A program made the position numbers and the translations under genes. A stretch of 64,000 nt of DNA from assembly GCA_963764685.1 (NCBI GenBank), contig CAVXTT010000022.1, positions 200,799 to 264,798 on the forward strand. Direction: 5' to 3'. The DNA comes from CAVXTT01 sp963764685. GTDB lineage: Bacteria > Bacteroidota > Ignavibacteria > Ignavibacteriales > Ignavibacteriaceae. The notes below the pieces were generated by a model. It worked only from the letters and a program-made list of their open reading frames with translations, was not told the origin of the DNA and searched no databases. How positions within the stretch are numbered: position 1 is the first letter of the stretch; every line of letters begins with the position of its first letter. Positions 45,130 to 55,340 of this stretch are shown here, in pieces.

Positions 45130-46884
45130 TTATAATTTTCTTGCGATATAGTATATTATTGCAATATTCCGATAAGCATCTGCAAATGTAGAATCGTTCT
45201 TTATTGATGTTTTTAAGGCTTCAAGAGCTCTGGTATAATCTCCATTCTGCACAAACAATGTTCCAAGATTAAAATATGCAAGAGAGTTTGCAGGATTCAA
45301 TTCAAGGGCCTTTTTATAAGCCTCCAATGCTCCCTTCATATCCTTTTTTACCGATAATGTATTACCGATAAGAACATAAGTACCGGATTGTTCCTGCAGT
45401 TCAATAGATTTTCTGTAATACGAAAGCGCTTCATCATACTCCTGCTTTTCAAAAGAGGTATTGCCCAAATTGATGTAAGCGTCATAATCATTAAATGAAT
45501 AAACAGGAGTAAAAATAGAGCTTACAGTAATAACCAGAATAACTATAAGAACAGGAGCTAATTAACTTTTTAAATGCACCACCGGTAATCAATTCATAAG
45601 TTCTGGATATCCCATATGCAGCAAAAATGATCAGAACAGGCGTAATCCCTACCCTGAATCTACCAACTACAAAAAATACAATAATTGAGATAACATAAGC
45701 CGCGATGAATAAATACAATAATAAGATCTTTTTATTTCTGCCGGATGATAATGCCATACCCAGAACAGCCAAAAGAAAAATAAAATAAAATCCGGGTAAA
45801 GGCAGCTTTAAAAGAAAAGAGTAATTCCTGGCATAAAAACCGGTATCCATCGAAAAGGATTGCGGGTTTTCCTGATCATCAAAGAACAATAATAATTTCT
45901 TGAGAGTCAATCCAGAGTCTCCCCCGGATTTGATGTGATATATTCAATTGCCTTGTCTTCCCAGAACCTGGAAACTTCTGAATCATTCATCTTCTTATGT
46001 GAAATTTTCTCAGCATAATTTTTACCAGTTGGATCAATCGAAAGATCAATATCTTCAGGTATTTTATAGATCCCTGTAGCATCTTTATGGTTGCCTATGT
46101 ATAGATTTATACCATAATTTGTTGTTAATAAAACGGGTACCTTCTCTGCGAGATAATTATTTAGGGTAATCGGGAGCATTGCAATCAATATTCCAGTTGA
46201 AAAAAAGACGGCCCTCTTAAAAAACATTTGCAGGTTCCGCTCCCTGCTTTCTAAATAAATCCAGTAAACAGCTGCCGGGAAAAAGAGTAATATACTCCCC
46301 CTGAAGAGAGCCGTAATTCCTAACAACAATCCGTTAATCAGCAGGTAACGGCTGCTGCAATTATTATCAAGCCTGATGAACAAAAAAAGAAATACGGAGA
46401 TAAAAAAAGTAAACAGAATTTCAACAAGTACTAATGAACTGTAAAAAATAAATATTGCATACAGCACGCTTATAATTGCTGCAATGTAGCCGGTGTTCTT
46501 AGAAAATAATTCTCTGGTCAGCAGATATATTATAAATACATTCGAAAGGTTCAATAATATCTGAATTATGCGCACCAAACCGGGATCTTTCCCAAATAAT
46601 GCATATACTGCCGCAAGGAAATAAGAATAACCGGGTGACATATAGAAGACGAATGAACCAAACAAGCTTCCATTGATTAGCTTTAATGCGAGATCCGAGA
46701 ATATTTTAGAATCTGAATAGAGGTTATTGAATAAGGGGGTGTTTTTAAGTTCGAAATAAAAAACAAATCTCAGGATTAGACCGATTAGTATAATTAATGC
46801 AATATTCCTGATTTCAATTTCTGATATAAATTTGTGTTCTTTGGGAGGGGAAGGTCTCTTCTCAGAAGGGTTTTTTTTTGTCAT
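45130..46884 (-). CDS. Membrane glycosyltransferase (GT39-type) fused to TPRs, two frame breaks
   Basis: The reconstruction has 584 residues. The N-terminal ~440 residues are a multi-helix membrane protein with LYSDSKIFSDLALKLINGSL, the acidic loop motif typical of ArnT/PMT-type enzymes using polyprenyl-linked sugars. The C-terminal ~130 residues are three to four TPRs (YDEALSYYRKSIELQEQSGT, ALEAYKKALELNPANSLAYF). Breaks lie at about 45907-45925 (add one base) and 45560 (skip one, giving APVLIVILVITVSSIFTPVY). It starts four bases after tsaC. Confidence 0.72.
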
Positions 46885-46888
46885 CAGT

Positions 46889-47521
46889 TCAGAATTTTTT
46901 CAATATTTCATCAAATTTCATTTTACCTTCCCGGATTAGTATTGGGGCAGAATCACTTAGATCGATAAGTGTCGAGGCTTCAAAATATGATTTTTTCTCT
47001 GAGTAAAATATCGCTTCAACTTCTGATGAGAAATCTTCTTTAATCATACTATATTCAAGAAGCGGAAGCTGATTATACCGGTTCACACTGGTTGAGATCA
47101 GAGGCATTTGAAGCTCGGACAACAATTTAAGACAAAAACGGTGATTGGGTATCCTGAAGGCTGCTGTCTCCTGACCGAGTATTTTGCTGGTCTTAGAATT
47201 TAATTTCAGAATAACAGAAATGGGGTCAGGCCAAATCGACAGGAGAAAATCCATATGGTTTTCAGAATTTACTTCTACATACTTTAACAAGTTCTGGATA
47301 TTATTAATTAGAAGTATAAAGAGTTTTGATTGAGGTCTTCCCTTAATTTCCAGTATACGGGTAACTGCATCTTCATTAAAAGGATTTGCCCCGAACCCGT
47401 AGATCGTATCAGTCGGATATATAAATACAGACCCGCCCAGGTATAATTTTTTAGCATAGTCAACTGCCCTATCTATATTTTCATCAATATTTATTAGTTC
47501 TGCATCAGTGTATTTTGTCAT
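46889..47521 (-). CDS. tsaC: Threonylcarbamoyl-AMP synthase (Sua5/YrdC family)
   Basis: 210 residues. FIYPTDTIYGFGANPFNEDA, ILEIKGRPQSKLFILLINNI and STSVNRYNQLP are the YrdC ATP/threonine-binding motifs. The enzyme makes the activated intermediate for t6A modification of ANN-decoding tRNAs. It lacks the C-terminal Sua5 domain. Overlaps the heptosyltransferase gene by 17 bases. The KxR/SxN pattern is present. Confidence 0.9.
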   Translation of the reverse strand: MTKYTDAELINIDENIDRAVDYAKKLYLGGSVFIYPTDTIYGFGANPFNEDAVTRILEIKGRPQSKLFILLINNIQNLLKYVEVNSENHMDFLLSIWPDPISVILKLNSKTSKILGQETAAFRIPNHRFCLKLLSELQMPLISTSVNRYNQLPLLEYSMIKEDFSSEVEAIFYSEKKSYFEASTLIDLSDSAPILIREGKMKFDEILKKF

Positions 47522-48542
47522 TTAAGATTTCCTTAATTTTAAGTATTACCGAAGCGGGTTTGAGATTAAAACCGCATTCGAAAGTCTTTATGGGGCATTC
47601 TGTCCGGCCGTGAATACCGCAAGGTTTACAAAAAAGATCATCGTAACTCAAGTATGCACTTTTGTTATTATAGGGATAAAACCCGAAGGATGGATTAGTA
47701 GAGCAATACAGCATAAGCACGGGAATTGCTGCACATTGTCCCAAATGCGCTGGTGCACTATCGTTACATACGAGCAATATACTTTGTTTAAGCAATTCAA
47801 TAGTTTCAATGATATTGAATTTTCCCGCAGTAATTACAACATTCTTCTGGTTATTCCCTGTTAAGGAAGCACAGAGTTCTGCTTCTTTTTCTGATCCGAT
47901 AAGAACAATTTTAATTCCTTTGCTGTTAAAATAACTTATTATTTCCTGAAAATATTCGGCTGGATACATTTTTGTTTTCCAGATGCTTCCTGGAGCAATT
48001 GCAGCAAAATTATTCAGATTATTGTCTATTATAAAACAACTTATTTTCTCCTGATACTCAACCGGTACATTGATCACCGGGGGTATTTTCCAATGATCCT
48101 GCGAGACTTCAGCACCTATAAGTGAAAGATTCCTTTTCACTTCGTGATCTTCCGTATGATACTTGATAATGTACTTATAAATATGTGCGAGGCTGCTGTT
48201 GTTAAATCCATAAGTTTCTCTTACCAACGATTGAAGAACTATGAAGGAGGTTCTGAGAGAGCGGTGCGGGGAATAAATTCTATTGTAGTTTCGTCCACGG
48301 ATAACTTTACAAAAACGGTTCAAAGCAAAGATTGATTTGTGTTCGCCTCTTTTATCCAATATGATTACTTCGTTTACAACCGGAGAATTCAAAAAGATCT
48401 CTGACGTGGAAGGAATAGCAATAACATCAATTATTGAGAAGGGATTATTTCTTTTCAGTTCCTGAAGCATCGGTAATGTAAGTACTGCATCTCCGATAAA
48501 TGCAGTCTGAATAACAAGAATTTTTTCTTTCAGTGTTTCCAT
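47505..48542 (-). CDS. Glycosyltransferase family 9 (LPS heptosyltransferase-like)
   Basis: 345 residues: ILVIQTAFIGDAVLTLPMLQ at the N-terminus, IAPGSIWKTKMYPAEYFQEI in the middle, and VCNDSAPAHLGQCAAIPVLM with CGIHGRTECP towards the end are standard GT9 blocks. Such enzymes add ADP-heptose to the LPS inner core in the cytoplasm; the precise acceptor is not determinable. It is coupled to the acyltransferase upstream (13-base overlap) and tsaC downstream. Confidence 0.88.
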   Translation of the reverse strand: METLKEKILVIQTAFIGDAVLTLPMLQELKRNNPFSIIDVIAIPSTSEIFLNSPVVNEVIILDKRGEHKSIFALNRFCKVIRGRNYNRIYSPHRSLRTSFIVLQSLVRETYGFNNSSLAHIYKYIIKYHTEDHEVKRNLSLIGAEVSQDHWKIPPVINVPVEYQEKISCFIIDNNLNNFAAIAPGSIWKTKMYPAEYFQEIISYFNSKGIKIVLIGSEKEAELCASLTGNNQKNVVITAGKFNIIETIELLKQSILLVCNDSAPAHLGQCAAIPVLMLYCSTNPSFGFYPYNNKSAYLSYDDLFCKPCGIHGRTECPIKTFECGFNLKPASVILKIKEILNDKIH

Positions 48543-49399
48543 CTTTTATGCATCCACAGCCATTGTTCAGGATTTTTTCTGATAGCCTCTTCAAGGTATG
48601 CTATTTGTCTCCGGGTGATTTCGATTATTTTCTCTTCTTCGGTCTCAGGCAGATTCTCTTTACTAATCTGATGCAGGACTAACTTATAAGTATGGTCCTC
48701 CTGCCTCACGGCAATACCAAAGATTAAGGGAGCTCCCGTTCTCAGTGCAAGAATCGCCGGGCCGGTGTAAACAGAGGTATTTCTTCCAAAGAACTTCATC
48801 TTTATGCCTTCAGCCGGTCCGCGCTGGTCTGCAACCATTGCCACGATATTTTTCTGTTTAAGCTGCTGATAAACCGTTCTGATAGAGATACCCAATGGAA
48901 TAATCTTATTGGACCATTTTGTGCGGACAGTATTCATCCAATGATTAACATAAGGATTTCGCTGAGATTTAACCACAACGTGAAAAGGTATCTCCACCTG
49001 TAAAGAAACAGAGGCCGCAATATATTCCCAGTTTCCCATATGCGCGGATAGAAGGATAACACCTTTTCCCAGGCAATAATTTTCAGAAATTAATTCCGGA
49101 TTCTCAACATATACCTTTTTCCTGATATCATTTTCTGCAAGATACTTCATACCCAAAATTTCAAAAAGTGTTATTATAAAGCTCTTATAGCACTCATAGG
49201 CCATTCGTTTAATCTTTTCAGGGGGGTAATCGGGATATGCGAAAGTAAGATTCTCTATGGTCACTTTTTTCCGTATAGGAATGAAATAAAATACCAGCGG
49301 GGTAAAAACTGCTGCTGCTCCACGTGTGATTGTTTCACCAACGAGGGCAAAAAAATAACTAAATAACAGGAAAAAAAAGTACTCTACTTTATTTTTCAA
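48530..49399 (-). CDS. Lysophospholipid/lipid A-type acyltransferase (LpxL-HtrB family)
   Basis: 289 residues with an N-terminal membrane helix, the HX4E catalytic motif in LLSAHMGNWEYIA (about residue 118), FHVVVKSQRNPYVNHWMNTV and MVADQRGPAEGIKMKFFGRN. Family members add acyl chains to lipid A precursors at the inner membrane. The neighbouring heptosyltransferase supports a role in LPS-like lipid synthesis. Confidence 0.88.
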   Translation of the reverse strand: MKNKVEYFFFLLFSYFFALVGETITRGAAAVFTPLVFYFIPIRKKVTIENLTFAYPDYPPEKIKRMAYECYKSFIITLFEILGMKYLAENDIRKKVYVENPELISENYCLGKGVILLSAHMGNWEYIAASVSLQVEIPFHVVVKSQRNPYVNHWMNTVRTKWSNKIIPLGISIRTVYQQLKQKNIVAMVADQRGPAEGIKMKFFGRNTSVYTGPAILALRTGAPLIFGIAVRQEDHTYKLVLHQISKENLPETEEEKIIEITRRQIAYLEEAIRKNPEQWLWMHKRWKH

Positions 49400-49516
49400 A
49401 CCGGGAAATTATCTTTTATACAGACTAAAAATATACTGCCGGCAGGTTTATTTACAAAGGTAAAAGGGGAGATGCCTCCTTAAAAAATCCTTCATAATGA
49501 GGGATTTTGCAGCAGA

Positions 49517-50881
49517 TTAAGTTCTTACCTTTCTCATCCAGAAATCATCTCTTAATTCTCCCCTCATGGTTGAGTGAATAATAATATAATCATTATATCC
49601 TGTCAGATCAGCAAATACAAAGACGACTCCCCCCTCGAGTTCCTCATAATTCCAGATCTCGTAAGGCTTAGTATCTACCTGGTTTGGATATCTTTCTATG
49701 TCGCTCGGCTCCCCATAAAGAATTAAAACCCGTCCGCGGTCAGTCCTCCAGCCCTTCTTTTGCATTGTAGCATATCTTTCATTAGCCAATTTGACCCTAT
49801 TAAAGTACTCAATCTTATATTCATTCTGGGGCGTTGATGTGTTTTTATCACGGGCATTCCAGAAGTTATATAAGAATTGTCTCTTTGCATCCTCAGTTGT
49901 TACCTTTTCCCACTGCTTCTGTTCATAGTCTGTAGCAATATAACGGGATTCTGCAAATGCTTCATCAAGTTCTTCCTCAGACATTGTGGTAAATTCAGAA
50001 GGAAGGGTGGTATTATCTCCCCCGCTGAGTGACTGGGAATCAACTATTCCCGGATTATAAATAAATAATCGTTTAGAGGAGAAAATGCTGAGATTTTTTA
50101 TACTGTCCGTTACGGCAATAATTAAAGTATAAGCTCCGGATGGAGCTTTGGATATATTTATAGTACCTAATTCAACAACAGAGGCATTATTTCTTGTGAT
50201 CAGTTTTGCTTTTTTATAAAAAACCTGATCTGACGAATTTATAAGTATATTTTCGACTTTCAGATTTTCAGAACCCGGGCTGATGTCTATATTGTATATC
50301 TCACTGTAGAAAAAGATAACCGGTAATATTCCGCCATAAACATTTCCGGGATTCGGCAATACTTCGTAGGTGTTTTTATAAAACATCCCGGAATCTGTCT
50401 CAGATTCCATTATTGAAGCTGCAAGTTCTATATCACTTAATGAAAAACGATCCGCTGGTGTTGGTTTAACGATGATGTTAAACTCAATACTGTCTGAGTT
50501 TGGTACAGCATTCAGATCCAATCCTATTAATCTGCATAGATAGTTTCCGGTGGGAATTAAAAAATTCAATACACCTGTTAAGCCCTTATGCACATTTTCT
50601 TCTGATGTATCCACATAAGTGCTGAACTGATATTCCCTGTTCACAATAATACTTTGATCGCCGGCATTTTTTATCTGGACTTTCAGCTCTCCGTTTATTC
50701 TGGGAAGAGAATCAGGGATATTTATTCTCTGAAAACTTCCCTGATAGAAGGCATAATATAACTCGAGGTAGCTGAGTGAATCATTGTAATGAAAATTAGC
50801 GTAGTCAAAGTCTACTTTAAATTCTGATTGGGAGTAAAAAAGCGGAGCAAGGAGCGAGATTATTAAAATGATCTTTTTCAT
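49517..50881 (-). CDS. GWxTD domain-containing secreted protein
   Basis: 454 residues with an N-terminal signal peptide (KKIILIISLLAPLFYSQS). The C-terminal ~150 residues carry the GWxTD module: FWNARDKNTSTPQNEYKIEY, then MQKKGWRTDRGRVLILYGEP and YEIWNYEELEGGVVFVFADL. The central part looks like beta-rich repeats. The domain is named from its motif; its function is unknown. It is frequent in Bacteroidota and relatives. Upstream lies a PorV-like gene. Confidence 0.85.
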   Translation of the reverse strand: MKKIILIISLLAPLFYSQSEFKVDFDYANFHYNDSLSYLELYYAFYQGSFQRINIPDSLPRINGELKVQIKNAGDQSIIVNREYQFSTYVDTSEENVHKGLTGVLNFLIPTGNYLCRLIGLDLNAVPNSDSIEFNIIVKPTPADRFSLSDIELAASIMESETDSGMFYKNTYEVLPNPGNVYGGILPVIFFYSEIYNIDISPGSENLKVENILINSSDQVFYKKAKLITRNNASVVELGTINISKAPSGAYTLIIAVTDSIKNLSIFSSKRLFIYNPGIVDSQSLSGGDNTTLPSEFTTMSEEELDEAFAESRYIATDYEQKQWEKVTTEDAKRQFLYNFWNARDKNTSTPQNEYKIEYFNRVKLANERYATMQKKGWRTDRGRVLILYGEPSDIERYPNQVDTKPYEIWNYEELEGGVVFVFADLTGYNDYIIIHSTMRGELRDDFWMRKVRT

Positions 50882-50894
50882 ACTGCCTGTAAAT

Positions 50895-50919
50895 AAAAAA
50901 GGCTGGATAAAATCCAGCC
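50895..50919 (-). terminator. Intrinsic terminator after the PorV-like gene
   Basis: Perfect eight-base-pair stem GGCTGGAT / ATCCAGCC with a three-base loop, followed on the minus strand by six T (A at 50895-50900). It lies 20 bases after the stop of the PorV-like gene and just upstream of the GWxTD gene. Confidence 0.85.
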
Positions 50920-50938
50920 TTTTCGTTGATAACTATTA

Positions 50939-51977
50939 CTAGAAGCCTATTTTTATTGAGAAAACATGATTCGGATCAAAAAAGCGGGCATATCTGTAAG
51001 CATAGTCAACAGTAAGTTCGACTCCTGCATTTACATTAACACCAGCACCGAATGTAGCACCGAATAATTGTTCTTCCTCAACCCCGGCAGCTTCAGATAT
51101 GTAGGAATATCCTCCTCTGACGAAGAACATATTCCGAAATCCGAATTCACCGGCCAGTTTGTATTCATCATTTCCGAAGTTACTATTCAGAAATGATGAT
51201 GCAACCATCATTTTGTAATCGTTTGAAAAGCTTCTAACATATGCCAAACCCAATTCTAATTGTGAAGGCAGTTCAAAAGTTGCAGCTTCTATTTTGTAGA
51301 ATTGCTCACCTCTGCTGGAATTAGGGTCTGTTGCAGACCTGTAAAGATCGGCACCATCGAAACTCATTTGGGGACCAAAATTTTTCAGAACCACTCCCAG
51401 CTGTAAACCTTCAACATTAGCTAATCCGTTATATTGGACGCCCATGTCAAATGCAAAACCGGAAGCGCTTGACCTGACAATTTTTTCCGTAATCAAGTTT
51501 ACATTAACACCAACACTGATCCTGTCGGTAAGTGCATTGGCGTATGTAAATCCAAGAGTTACGAAAGTAGGTGAGAAAGTTGATCCTGTCCCGTATGGGT
51601 TTTCAACAGTAGTCTCCTGGAATATCTCCGAAATCAAGTGATTTTACACTGAATCCAATCACTCCGAATCCTTCAAATCCGGTAGATAAAGCTGCATAAG
51701 AAACTCCGATGTCCGCTATATAGTTCATATAAGAGAACATCGCTTCAGTTTTCCCTACGCTGGCTCCGAGTCCTGCCGGATTGTAGTATATGGCGTCTAT
51801 ACCGGTTATACCCGATATGTAGGCACCCTGGAAAGCAAGCCCACGGGCTCCAACAGGAATTAATAACTCCTGTGCACCCGCGGTACCATTTCTTTTTCCA
51901 CCGCTAGCAAATACCTCAACCATTAAGAATAAAGTTAGCAGTGTTATTTTTATTATAAATGTAATTTTTTTAGACAT
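50939..51977 (-). CDS. PorV/PorQ-like outer-membrane protein, with a +1 frame break
   Basis: Reconstructed length 345 residues. After a signal peptide (KITFIIKITLLTLFLMVEVF) comes GTAGAQELLIPVGARGLAFQ and GIDAIYYNPAGLGASVGKTE, which are typical of the PorV/PorQ family of FadL-like barrels that shuttle or anchor type IX cargo. The rest is alternating beta strands ending FSIKIGF, an outer-membrane C-terminus with terminal Phe. The frame breaks at about 51616-51620; skipping one base reads SLDFGDIPETTVENPYGTGS. Confidence 0.85.
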
Positions 51978-52031
51978 CTTTAATCTCCTTTTAAATTAAT
52001 TAATAGGGGGAGGGGGAATGACCCCCATACC

Positions 52032-55000
52032 TTATAACCTATCAATATACTGGGTCTCCATTATTACTGCTAATTTCATTACTTTTGAGCCAATACCCGG
52101 CATATCTATATAAGCCAGGTAAATACCGCTAGCTACCGGTAACCCATCTTTATTTCTAAGATTCCAGTCCACGTACTGCGTACCCGGATCCTTATCAATC
52201 TTAGCTATGAATATACCGCCGATTGTAAAGATTCTGATACTTGCCTGAACCGGAAGATTAGTAAATCTCATAAATCTCTGATATTTATCCCTTTCAAGCT
52301 CATTTGCTCCAAAATAGGGATTCGGGAATACAGAGATATTATCCATATTATTTTTAGCAATTGTAACATCGCCAAGTGTTGGACCAACCGCTTTTCCTTC
52401 AAATACATCACCCTTGCTGAGCGGCTGCCAGGCTTCGACGCGGACTACACTACCTTCAGCAGGTGTACCGCCTTCAAAAACCAATCTGCCGAAAGAGCGG
52501 TTTGGTGCAGAAGCAGTAGGAGCAGGATCAGGAATTTCCTCTATATAAGGTGCATCTGTTCTGAAGACATAGATAGGCTCCCATCCTCCCAGAGCAGAAT
52601 TCTGAGACCAGTCACCGCTTCCGTCCAGATCTTTGATCTTTATGTAAAGTCTCTTAGGCTCCTGGCTAAGGTTGTTGCCAACATCCCAGACTTCAAAAGG
52701 AACAGTTTTACCAACTACCTTTGGAGAATTATTAAATTGATTTTCCTGCAGGAAATAATAATACTGACTACCGGTAGCAGTAAACCGGATTTCATAATCC
52801 TTATACCCTATGGCAGTGTTACCCTGATAATTCAGATTCTGTTTTATATCATCGACACCAGGGGTAATCTGCGATACATTTACCTGCCAGTCACCGGTAG
52901 AATTTGAGTTGCCGGAAAACAGGCAGTGGTTCTGTGAGAGGATTTCCTCCGGGACCTATAACTTCATAGACACCTTTTACTCCAACAGTTTTACCTGATG
53001 GTGGATAAGCTTTATCAATCCATTCGATCGAATCAATACCCGCTTGATGTGCCAGGAGTATAAATCCATCTGTGACTAATTTACCTTCGATATCAGAAGC
53101 AGGTATTTCAAATTCACCTTTAACGACAACACTTGTTAAAAAGTCTTTAGCTTGATAATTAAGTGTGTCATTAGTAGTTAAATCTATCAGGTTATAACTG
53201 CTGTTTGGATCCCTGAAATCTGCAGGATTCAGAGGTTCGTTCAATTCCAGCCTGTAATCATGACCGGTTAGATTATAAGGATCTATAACCTGCAGCTGGA
53301 TAAGCCCGTCACCCTGACCGGATATCTGGTTCAAAGTTATCCTTTCACCGACATTATAAGGAATGCTCGCATCGATTGCCGGTTGTCCCGGGCGTACTTC
53401 TACAATTCTGGGAGTACTTTCAAGTACCGGCGGATCGCTCCATTTAGAATATCCGTAGGCAGTTACAGCAAAGTAATAGGGACTACCATTGAATAACGGC
53501 CCATTTGTGAAGACATCTTTACTAACATTATAAAATCTTCTCAGACCGCTGTTAAATCCTGCTACGTATGGTTCAGTAGGAACCGGGGATCCATTAACGA
53601 GTACATATGCATTAATGTAGTCCCTTATTTCCGTAACATTATTTATAATATCAAAAGTGGCAAGCAACGTAGGATTCGATCCTGTTTCATCCTTAAATTG
53701 CCAGACCCGGTATCCTTCAAAATTATAATATTTGCTGGTATCGGTTCCAGGTTCATCGGTGAGATGAATAACATAATTTACACCATTTACTGAGAAGTTT
53801 ACCGTGGCTCCAAGCAGCGGGTCCTTGCTTGAATAATTTTCAGCATTGTTTTCCCACCAAAGTGTAATTTTATTCTCCTCGGAAACAGCAGAAACATTCG
53901 GCTGATCCGGTGGAGGAGTTAATTCGAAGTCAGCGTCATAAGCTTTCTGTGCCGAAAGATCTTTTGTCTTTAGTGCGGTAATACTTTGAATATTATCTGC
54001 ACCAATCGCTGCTATAATTCCCACAACAATTTCCTGTGTATCGCCGGGGGCAAGAGCAAATGGTCCGGACGACATAAGATGACGTCTGTCTCCGGCAGGA
54101 GGTCCACTAGGCCATCCGCCGCCTTCGTACCAGCCCGATCCTGCAACCGGATCACCGGCAAGAACAAACTTAACTTCCTGAGAATTGGTTGGATCTATAA
54201 ACGGTTCACCATTCCATACTAAGCCCTGCAGGTAATTGTAGAATTCTACTGATCCGCTTGCGAGGCCCTGGGAAGGATCCCTGTATGTTGAGGAGCCATT
54301 TATATAGAAAGAAAATGCTGTCATAGGCAGATTACGGAACCCGGCTCTTTTCTCACCGAGGAATTTCGCAGTATCTGTCGGGGCACCGGGTAGAATAGGT
54401 CCCTGGAAGAAGTCATAACCGATAGCCGGAGGAGGTGTACCGTATATTCCGTCACTGTTTGTTGAGTTATATGTATAACCAAGACTCAATGCAGTATCAC
54501 ATCCCGTATAATCGTCGTTCGCATCTCCCATATCAGTATCTGACCAGTAACCGAGGATCAGATCATTTATAGTATTCTTACCCTTATTTATGATTTTGTA
54601 TTTTTTGAATATCATATCACCAAGTGCACCGGTTCTTTTGAAACCGAATACAGTAGTCTGAAATTCCAGACCCATCGGGAGAGTACCATAAGTAAATGTG
54701 GACCTGGCTGCATCCAGATCATTAGCAACATACCATACTGTCTCATCGCCTTCATATCTTGGAAGGTCTACATTTTCAGTCGGTTCGCCATCACCATTTA
54801 CGTCAATGTAGGGGGCGCCGTCAAGAATTGGCCATTCCTCATAATCTTTCTGACGCGCATCCCGTTCCGGTCCGGGTGGAAATGATTCCCATCCCTTTGT
54901 AATTTTATAAACACGGTATTTATCTAATGTAGGATCATCAGCAGTACCGTCTTCAAGAATTTTGCCTGCTTGTAAACCCTGGCGGTGAGTATTACCATTC

Positions 55001-55302
55001 ATTCTGATCTCACGTCCGAGTTTTCCGCCAAAGATTAAGCCATCCTCAAAGATAGCTGACTTGGTTGCATTTTGCCCGCCCGGCCAGTAAAAACCATTAC
55101 CATCCGTTCTGGGATCGTGCGATCCGTCTCCATTATTGGCTAACCACATAAATACCTGGTTAATGGCTATGAATTCATAGTCATCGTTAGCCGTTATTTT
55201 CCTGTTTTGCTGCCCTTTGTCTTCACCTTTAAATCCGTAAGCAAAGATGATGACAATAGCGAACAAAGACAGGATAAGTAAACTGGTTATTTTTTTGTTC
55301 AT
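52032..55302 (-). CDS. Large secreted protein, probable type IX cargo, with a +1 frame break
   Basis: Start at 55302 (NKKITSLLILSLFAIVIIFA, signal peptide) with GGAG eight bases upstream gives 1089 residues. The first ~480 residues include Asp/Asn-rich calcium-loop-like stretches (IDVNGDGEPTENVDL), then a fibronectin type III-like region (about 490-640). The C-terminus has VFPNPYFGANELERDKYQRF, RFTNLPVQASIRIFTIGG and a sorting-domain-like end (GLPVASGIYLAYI). The break is at about 52916-52924 within TTTT; skipping one base reads FSGNSNSTGDWQVNVSQITP. The N-terminal frame alone is not homologous to an enzyme I recognise. Confidence 0.8.
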
Positions 55303-55340
55303 TTTAATCTCCATTAATTTTCTAAACTTTTTTCTGATCA

